From positions 1 through 64,000 of the forward strand of contig JASBYY010000006.1 of assembly GCA_029983675.1 (NCBI GenBank): a stretch of 64,000 nt of DNA, in the 5' to 3' direction. The notes beneath the pieces are model-generated. The model did not search any database and was not told the DNA's origin. It was given only the letters and a program-made list of their open reading frames with translations. The DNA is from Bacteroidales bacterium (lineage in GTDB: Bacteria > Bacteroidota > Bacteroidia > Bacteroidales > F082). This document shows, in pieces, positions 59,391-64,000 of the stretch. Within the stretch, counting starts at the first letter, position 1. The number at the start of each line of letters is the position of its first letter. The position numbers and the translations under genes are program-made.

Positions 59391-60095
59391 TTATTTCGAC
59401 ATGATGACCGCCCATGTGTCCGCACCATAAGCGCACAACAAGCCTGCACATCCGTCGTTCCACATTTCCTTCACTCGTTGCAACGGGAAATCGGAGCTTT
59501 GTATGATACGCTGGAAGCCGTACACCGAAATCGTACTGAACACAATGCACCACACGCCATTACCATAAGCAATCTCAGTGATCATCTTGCCCTCCTCTAC
59601 TTTTCTCCTAAGCTCTTCAAAATCAAGACTGCGGCGTGTCATCCAGTTGGTGTTTTCATAATCGATGCCTTTCGAAAACACGACAACCCATTTCTCTTGT
59701 CCGTATGCCACTTTGGTGATGGCATAGCCTTCCTTCCATTTTTCGCCAATCTGTTTTTCAGGAAATTCAGCATCTACTACCCAAGTCTGGCCAAAACTCT
59801 TTTCGATAAGCGAAAAAACAAATATCCAGTCATGACCGTCATAAAACAGATTGGTAAGGTCATAACCCGAATCGGAAAACTCTTTAATGGTGTCTTCCGA
59901 AAAGGTTTCCTCCCATGTGAGCTTCTGGTCTTTGAACTCACAACCTTTTTCGAGAACTACAGAATAAATCCCATTGCCGAAATCGAAATCGGTAATGAAA
60001 AAGCCCTCTGTGCGTTTTTGATGAACGAGATCGACGAGTTCGTCGAAGTTATCGCGCAAATACAAGCACTGTTCGTCTCTAAAACAGGTAATCAT
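59391..60095 (-). CDS. five-repeat protein (DUF7477-like, 46-residue period)
   Basis: The 234-residue cytoplasmic-looking protein is built of five copies of a motif Gly-x2-Ile-Thr-x3-Tyr/Phe-Gly-x3-Trp-x-Val-Val-x-Ser. The copies begin at residues 31, 77, 123, 169 and 215, exactly 46 apart. Examples are GYAITKVAYGQEKWVVVFSK and GKMITEIAYGNGVWCIVFST. The motif resembles DUF7477-type repeats, which also occur in plant kinases and would fold as a beta-propeller. No catalytic residues are evident. The start has a strong Shine-Dalgarno (AGGAGG, 60103-60108 minus) 7 bp before ATG. Confidence 0.75.
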   Translation of the reverse strand: MITCFRDEQCLYLRDNFDELVDLVHQKRTEGFFITDFDFGNGIYSVVLEKGCEFKDQKLTWEETFSEDTIKEFSDSGYDLTNLFYDGHDWIFVFSLIEKSFGQTWVVDAEFPEKQIGEKWKEGYAITKVAYGQEKWVVVFSKGIDYENTNWMTRRSLDFEELRRKVEEGKMITEIAYGNGVWCIVFSTISVYGFQRIIQSSDFPLQRVKEMWNDGCAGLLCAYGADTWAVIMSK

Positions 60096-60224
60096 GACAT
60101 ATCCTCCTATTACTGTTGGTGTTTTCGTCCATCACCCAACGCATTCAAGGTTGCAGCAGTAATTGAAAGACAAAACGGCGAAACCAATATGCGTCAGTTG
60201 ATTTCTCTATCACTAAATCACGTA

Positions 60225-60232
60225 CAAAGATA
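60225..60232 (-). promoter_or_regulatory. -7 promoter element of the five-repeat gene
   Basis: TATCTTTG on the minus strand, exact match. It predicts a leader of about 120 nt before the start at 60095, unusually long here. The leader holds a 17-codon frame whose stop overlaps the gene start. Confidence 0.4.
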
Positions 60233-60291
60233 AGACTTTTTGAAACGAAATGAATCTTTTTGAAGAAACTATAGACTTAACCGCCAAAGAC

Positions 60292-60320
60292 AAAAAAGGA
60301 GCAGTCGAGATGACCACTCC
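60292..60320 (-). terminator. terminator of the V-type ATPase operon
   Basis: On the minus strand GGAGTGGTC (60312-60320) pairs with GACTGCTCC (60298-60306), with two G-U pairs and a 5-base loop, and is followed by six T residues. It lies 25 bp after the subunit K stop. Confidence 0.82.
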
Positions 60321-60344
60321 TGTTGCTCTTGGGGTTTTAGACAA

Positions 60345-60773
60345 TTACAGCATCAGTGCGCCGACAAGACCCAAAATGGCGTAGAACTCAGGCAGAGCGG
60401 CGTAGATCAGCGTGTTGGTGAACACATTGTGTCCTTGGCTCACTCCGACGATACCGTTGGCACAAATCTGTCCTTGACGGATGGCGGAAATCATACAGAC
60501 CAACCCCACACTCAGTCCCACTCCGAAGATTACGAGACCCTGTGTAGGATCCGCTTTCATTTTGCTCAACAGCATGAAGAAAGCGACAAAACCGTAAATA
60601 CCCTGTGTGGCAGGAAGTGCGGAAAGCACCATGAAGTTTCCCGAAGCCTCGGGTCTTTTCTTTAGTCCGCCTTCTGCGGCATTACCGGCAGTGGTGGTGC
60701 CGATTGAACTTCCTATTCCTGCGAGGGCCAGAACAAGACCCAAGCCGAGATAACCTAAAATTACTTGAAGCAT
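60345..60773 (-). CDS. ntpK: V-type ATPase subunit K (membrane rotor, c-type)
   Basis: The 142-residue proteolipid has four membrane helices, the fused two-hairpin form. Compared with the Enterococcus hirae sodium-ATPase subunit it keeps all ligand positions for Na+: Leu-53, Thr-56 and Gln-57 in ALPATQGIY, Gln-100 in RQGQ and Glu-129 in PEFYAILG. The rotor is therefore likely to carry sodium. It is the last gene of the operon, 11 bp after subunit I and followed by a terminator. Confidence 0.95.
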   Translation of the reverse strand: MLQVILGYLGLGLVLALAGIGSSIGTTTAGNAAEGGLKKRPEASGNFMVLSALPATQGIYGFVAFFMLLSKMKADPTQGLVIFGVGLSVGLVCMISAIRQGQICANGIVGVSQGHNVFTNTLIYAALPEFYAILGLVGALML

Positions 60774-60784
60774 GATTGATTATT

Positions 60785-62575
60785 TTAATTGTTGATGTTT
60801 TCTTTAAGAGGGTTATACTTACGTCCGGTTCCCTCGTAACCGGAGTTTTTGAAAAATTCAAGGAAATTAAGTCGCAAAGGATGCACAAAAGCACCCAGCA
60901 CGCACATGGCGACATTCAGTACATGCCCTACTACCACGATGAGGATAAAGAATACCCAGCCAAAGCCACCGTCACCCAAAGCCTGCAAGCCAATGGCATT
61001 GAAAGCCTCACCCAATTTGGCACCAGCCAAACCAAGGGCATAGAGACGCAGATAGCTGAGGATGTCGCCCAACAACCCCGTAGCCGTGTTGTAAGTCTCC
61101 CACAAACCGGAACCGACATTCAGCAAAGGATTGCGGTGCAAGTCGTTGAGGAAGAAAATTCCCAATGCCGACAACGCGCCGATGACAATGACAATCCACT
61201 TGGTCATCTCCTTGTCGAAAGCACCTATCAGGGCAAGACCGCCCACCACCACTCCGCCAACAATCAGCAAGGTCCAGCCCCATGTGCCCAAGGCATTGAA
61301 AAAGCCCTTGGTTTTGGTGGCTTGACCCGTTTTAATGATCATGGCCAAGCATATATGGAAGATGCCCACCAAGATGGCAAGCACCATGGTGCCGTCGTAG
61401 CCTGCAATGGTAGCCGGCAGCATGATTTTTTTCACGCCATCGGGAATCCACGAAAGGGTCATTAGATCAATCGAGAAAAACGTATGGAACAACAAACCGA
61501 TGACAGTGGTTGCCAACCCAAGGGTCATCACAAGCGGTGAAAGTTTGGGGGCTTTCTTCTTCAGGGCGAGACTCAATAGTATCAGAATCAACCCGTAGCC
61601 CGCATCGCCCATGCAGAAGGCGAAAAAGAGCATGAAAAATATGGAAATCCATATTGTCGGATCGAACTCATCGTATTTCGGACGGCCATACATGTCGGTA
61701 AGCACTTCGAACATCGAGACGAACCTGTTGTTTTTCAACTTAATAGGCGGATTATCATCTTGCACTGCCTTATTCGCAACATAAAACACAGCCTCATTGT
61801 CGAGCAGGCTTTGAAGTGCCTGCTCATTTTCTGTCGGGGCAAAAGCCTCTAAAACCGTCAGATAGTTTTCGGCTGCCTTTGAACCGGAAACATTCGCCAA
61901 ATGAAAGTCTAACTCCGACAGGGTCGTATTCAATTCGGCCTGAATCTCCGGCTCACAGCTTTTCAGTGCGGCCAAACGTGAATCATGTTGCACGATGGCA
62001 GCTTTCAGGCGGTTCAGTTCCTCTTCCTTGACGGTAAAATTGACATCAGGAGCAGGAAGTTCCTTGAGCGGAAAACTGTAATCTTCGGCATCTGTGGTGA
62101 TGACAAAATACGTATAGGAACCATCGGAGGAAATCTCGGTCAGTGCATATTTCTCTTGCCATTCGGGATCCATCGAAGAAGTCTTTGCCTTGTAAAAATG
62201 CAGTTTCAGTCCGCATTTTTCAACCGCTTTTGTAGCTTCGGGATCAAAAATCCCCCATGGTTTTCGCTCTTCAATTTCTCTTTGGATCTGAGGCAGTTGT
62301 GTTTTCAAATTCTCTTTCGATCCCATTACGGCGATCACCTCGGCTGCGGGATCCGCCACTTTGGCATCCATTGGTGTTGCCGTTTCAACGCCTTTCAGAA
62401 TGGTCAATGCTTTGCGCAACATTTCGGCGCGGGAAAATATTTTTTCGGAGTTCTCGTCGATAGGCTTTGCCGACCGTGTAACGTCAACGACACCGACCGA
62501 CTGAAGCTTTTTCAAGAAATCTTCTATGTCGCCACTCATGAGTATGAAGTCATACTTCGTCATTTCAGTTACCAT
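60785..62575 (-). CDS. ntpI: V-type ATPase subunit I (stator, a-type)
   Basis: The 596-residue protein has a cytoplasmic N-terminal half (about 1-300) with the two-lobed coiled-coil stalk, and a C-terminal half with seven or eight membrane helices. It carries the conserved essential region LSYLRLYALGLAG near 495-507. It forms the ion half-channels next to the K ring. Its first codon is at 62575, preceded by a good Shine-Dalgarno (62582-62586 minus) inside subunit D, so the genes overlap by 11 bp. Met-5 is an alternative. Confidence 0.95.
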   Translation of the reverse strand: MVTEMTKYDFILMSGDIEDFLKKLQSVGVVDVTRSAKPIDENSEKIFSRAEMLRKALTILKGVETATPMDAKVADPAAEVIAVMGSKENLKTQLPQIQREIEERKPWGIFDPEATKAVEKCGLKLHFYKAKTSSMDPEWQEKYALTEISSDGSYTYFVITTDAEDYSFPLKELPAPDVNFTVKEEELNRLKAAIVQHDSRLAALKSCEPEIQAELNTTLSELDFHLANVSGSKAAENYLTVLEAFAPTENEQALQSLLDNEAVFYVANKAVQDDNPPIKLKNNRFVSMFEVLTDMYGRPKYDEFDPTIWISIFFMLFFAFCMGDAGYGLILILLSLALKKKAPKLSPLVMTLGLATTVIGLLFHTFFSIDLMTLSWIPDGVKKIMLPATIAGYDGTMVLAILVGIFHICLAMIIKTGQATKTKGFFNALGTWGWTLLIVGGVVVGGLALIGAFDKEMTKWIVIVIGALSALGIFFLNDLHRNPLLNVGSGLWETYNTATGLLGDILSYLRLYALGLAGAKLGEAFNAIGLQALGDGGFGWVFFILIVVVGHVLNVAMCVLGAFVHPLRLNFLEFFKNSGYEGTGRKYNPLKENINN

Positions 62576-63179
62576 GGTGTTCCTCCTCTTCTTCTAAAAT
62601 GTGTTTGTTCTTCACGATTTTCTGCGAAGCCTTGGAAAGGTTCTCCTCGTCTTCCATATACCGTTTGATCTTACGTATGGCTTCGTTATAGCCCGGAATC
62701 TGAACCTTTTCATACAGGTTGACTTTTTGTGTCGTCTTTTTCCGCTGGAAATCGAGGATGCGGCTCACTTCGGTATAGATTTCCGACTCGATACCAAGTT
62801 GGGCGAAGTTTTTCAGAATCTGCACCCCACCGGCATACCACAAAGGCTTGGCGAACAAGTTGATATCCTTCACCTCGTACATCACTTCTTCCAAGGCTGG
62901 CGTTGGCACACCAGCTATCTTCACCGTTTTCAGCTTCACATCGGCGATGGAAATCAGATTCGGCTCAAACTCATTCCATAACCGCGCCATGTACTCGTAT
63001 GACTTCAGTTCGGCATCAAGCTGTGCGACAAGGCTTTCGGAACGTTCTTTCGCCTTTTTGACTTCCATACGCAGTGCGGACTCCTTGTTTTTTAGTGTAG
63101 GGAGCGCCCGCGTACGGATTTTCAACTGCTTGTTCAGCTCGTTCAGCGAGGTCTTGTTATATTGGAACTTGATTGCCAT
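62565..63179 (-). CDS. ntpD: V-type ATPase subunit D (central shaft)
   Basis: The 204-residue coiled-coil shaft subunit begins MAIKFQYNKTSLNELNKQL, the family start, with two long helices at its ends. The C-terminus is very acidic (EEEEEHHGN) and its codons double as the ribosome-binding site for subunit I. It couples ATP hydrolysis in A3B3 to ring rotation. It starts 2 bp after subunit B. Frames extending 28 codons further upstream would run into subunit B and are rejected. Confidence 0.95.
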   Translation of the reverse strand: MAIKFQYNKTSLNELNKQLKIRTRALPTLKNKESALRMEVKKAKERSESLVAQLDAELKSYEYMARLWNEFEPNLISIADVKLKTVKIAGVPTPALEEVMYEVKDINLFAKPLWYAGGVQILKNFAQLGIESEIYTEVSRILDFQRKKTTQKVNLYEKVQIPGYNEAIRKIKRYMEDEENLSKASQKIVKNKHILEEEEEHHGN

Positions 63180-63181
63180 AA

Positions 63182-64000
63182 TCAGCCTTTCCAGTATTTT
63201 TGAATCAGGGCATCTTTCAGACCCGTTTCTGCTTTGGTGAAATACTTGCCAAACAGTCCCCAAGCCGTGTCAAGCATTTCGGTAATGGAAATATTGACAT
63301 CGATAGCCAGCAGACGTGTGGCATATTCCTTGGCGTAGTCGAGGCAACGCAAGTCGTAGTCGCTCAAGTCGAAACCGTTTTCCAATTTGGTCTTGGCATT
63401 GGCGGCATCGGCATAGAGACGCACCGAGGTGTTCATCACCGCACTGTGGTCTTCACGGGTTTTCTTGTTCTGGACAAGCTGTTTCAAACGTGACAGTGAG
63501 CGGAATGGGTCAACGATGACCTTACCGGAATCGGCATCGGCACGCAAAAAGAGCTGTCCTTCGGTGATGTAGCCCGTGTTGTCGGGAATAGCATGTGTGA
63601 TATCGCCATCGTTCAAGGTTGTCACGGCAATAATGGTGATAGAGCCTCCGGCAGGCAACTGCACGGCTTTCTCATATATCTTCGCCAAATCGGAATAGAG
63701 CGATCCCGGCATGGAGTCTTTAGAAGGAATCTGGTCCATGCGGTTGCTCACGATACTCAACGCATCGGCATAGAGGGTCATGTCTGTCAGCAGCACCAGC
63801 ACCTTTTCGTTTTTATCCACTGCAAAATACTCGGCGGCAGTCAATGCCATGTCGGGAATCAGCAGTCGCTCGACAGGTGGCTGATCGGTTGTGTTGACAA
63901 AACTGATGATTTTGTGCAAGGCACCAGCGCTTTCAAATTCATGCTTGAAGAACAGGTAGTCGTCATTGGTCAGTCCCATGCCGCCCAAGATGATCTTATC
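63182..64000 (-). CDS. ntpB: V-type ATPase subunit B (5' part beyond window)
   Basis: The last 272 or so residues of the non-catalytic B subunit are present; the N-terminus lies beyond 64000. The visible part begins with DKIILGGMGLTNDDYLFF and has the arginine-finger region MDQIPSKDSMPGSLYSDLA and the helical C-domain (SDYDLRCLDYAKEYATRLLAID). It pairs with the catalytic A subunit, expected just outside the window. Gene order B-D-I-K matches the phylum's V-type ATPase operon. Confidence 0.95.
   Translation of the reverse strand, partial: DKIILGGMGLTNDDYLFFKHEFESAGALHKIISFVNTTDQPPVERLLIPDMALTAAEYFAVDKNEKVLVLLTDMTLYADALSIVSNRMDQIPSKDSMPGSLYSDLAKIYEKAVQLPAGGSITIIAVTTLNDGDITHAIPDNTGYITEGQLFLRADADSGKVIVDPFRSLSRLKQLVQNKKTREDHSAVMNTSVRLYADAANAKTKLENGFDLSDYDLRCLDYAKEYATRLLAIDVNISITEMLDTAWGLFGKYFTKAETGLKDALIQKYWKG

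Overview
This window reads as the chromosome of a member of the Bacteroidales (phylum Bacteroidota). The grounds are the repeated -7 promoter element TAnnTTTG just upstream of genes, families largely confined to the phylum (DUF4271, DUF4296, DUF5606, DUF6567, a MurF-alanine racemase fusion, an exported HYC/CC cysteine-rich protein, a carboxypeptidase-like/TonB receptor), and the family versions of QueA, LspA and RecQ seen here. I cannot place it below order level from sequence alone. The content is mostly core chromosome: 58 protein genes (one cut by the window end), one tRNA cut by the window start, no rRNA, no CRISPR array, no insertion sequence with a transposase and no prophage.

Layout. 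1-5.4 kb: initiator tRNA, the GTPases era and der, an S4 RNA-binding protein, a MORN-type lipoprotein, dihydroorotase coupled to a polyprenol-phosphate sugar transferase. 5.5-10.5 kb: ROK sugar kinase, Sel1-repeat lipoprotein, a TonB-dependent receptor and its small cysteine-rich exported partner (probably metal related). 10.5-20.8 kb: ileS-dksA-like-lspA, a GH20 hexosaminidase lipoprotein, murF-alr. 20.9-27.9 kb: GtrA, then a long minus-strand run DUF4271-hemD-rnpA-yidD-ctpA-O-antigen ligase-cdd. 28-32.5 kb: pta-ackA, a PAS protein, a DUF2807/beta-barrel fusion. 32.7-38.7 kb: LptF/G permease, two GT4 glycosyltransferases, ettA, DUF805. 39-44.4 kb: recQ and DUF4296, then kdsD-lptB (LPS core synthesis and export), pssA. 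44.9-52.9 kb: queA, DUF5606, pyrK-pyrD, murB, two more glycosyltransferases, ftsE. 53-60 kb: an AT-rich segment with a DUF6567 lipoprotein, an alkylation-repair pair (ogt, alkA-like), cysS, a patatin and a PagL-like lipid A deacylase, and a protein made of five 46-residue repeats. 60.3-64 kb: the 3' half of a V-type ATPase operon (B-D-I-K) whose K subunit keeps every sodium ligand.

Together the genes serve envelope building (LPS core sugar, LPS export, O-antigen ligation, glycosyl transfer, peptidoglycan precursors, lipoprotein maturation, phosphatidylserine synthesis), pyrimidine synthesis, translation and its quality control, acetate fermentation and ion-coupled energetics.

The most unusual thing seen is a family of dispersed, non-coding, fold-back repeats of about 210 bp (three full or interrupted copies and one end fragment) with 16-18 bp terminal inverted repeats around AGAAGCTGTTTTGAAT. 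Each intact copy is nearly one long imperfect hairpin. One copy carries a second palindromic repeat in its right arm. In another, the element's end lies exactly on the ftsE promoter and seems to supply most of it.
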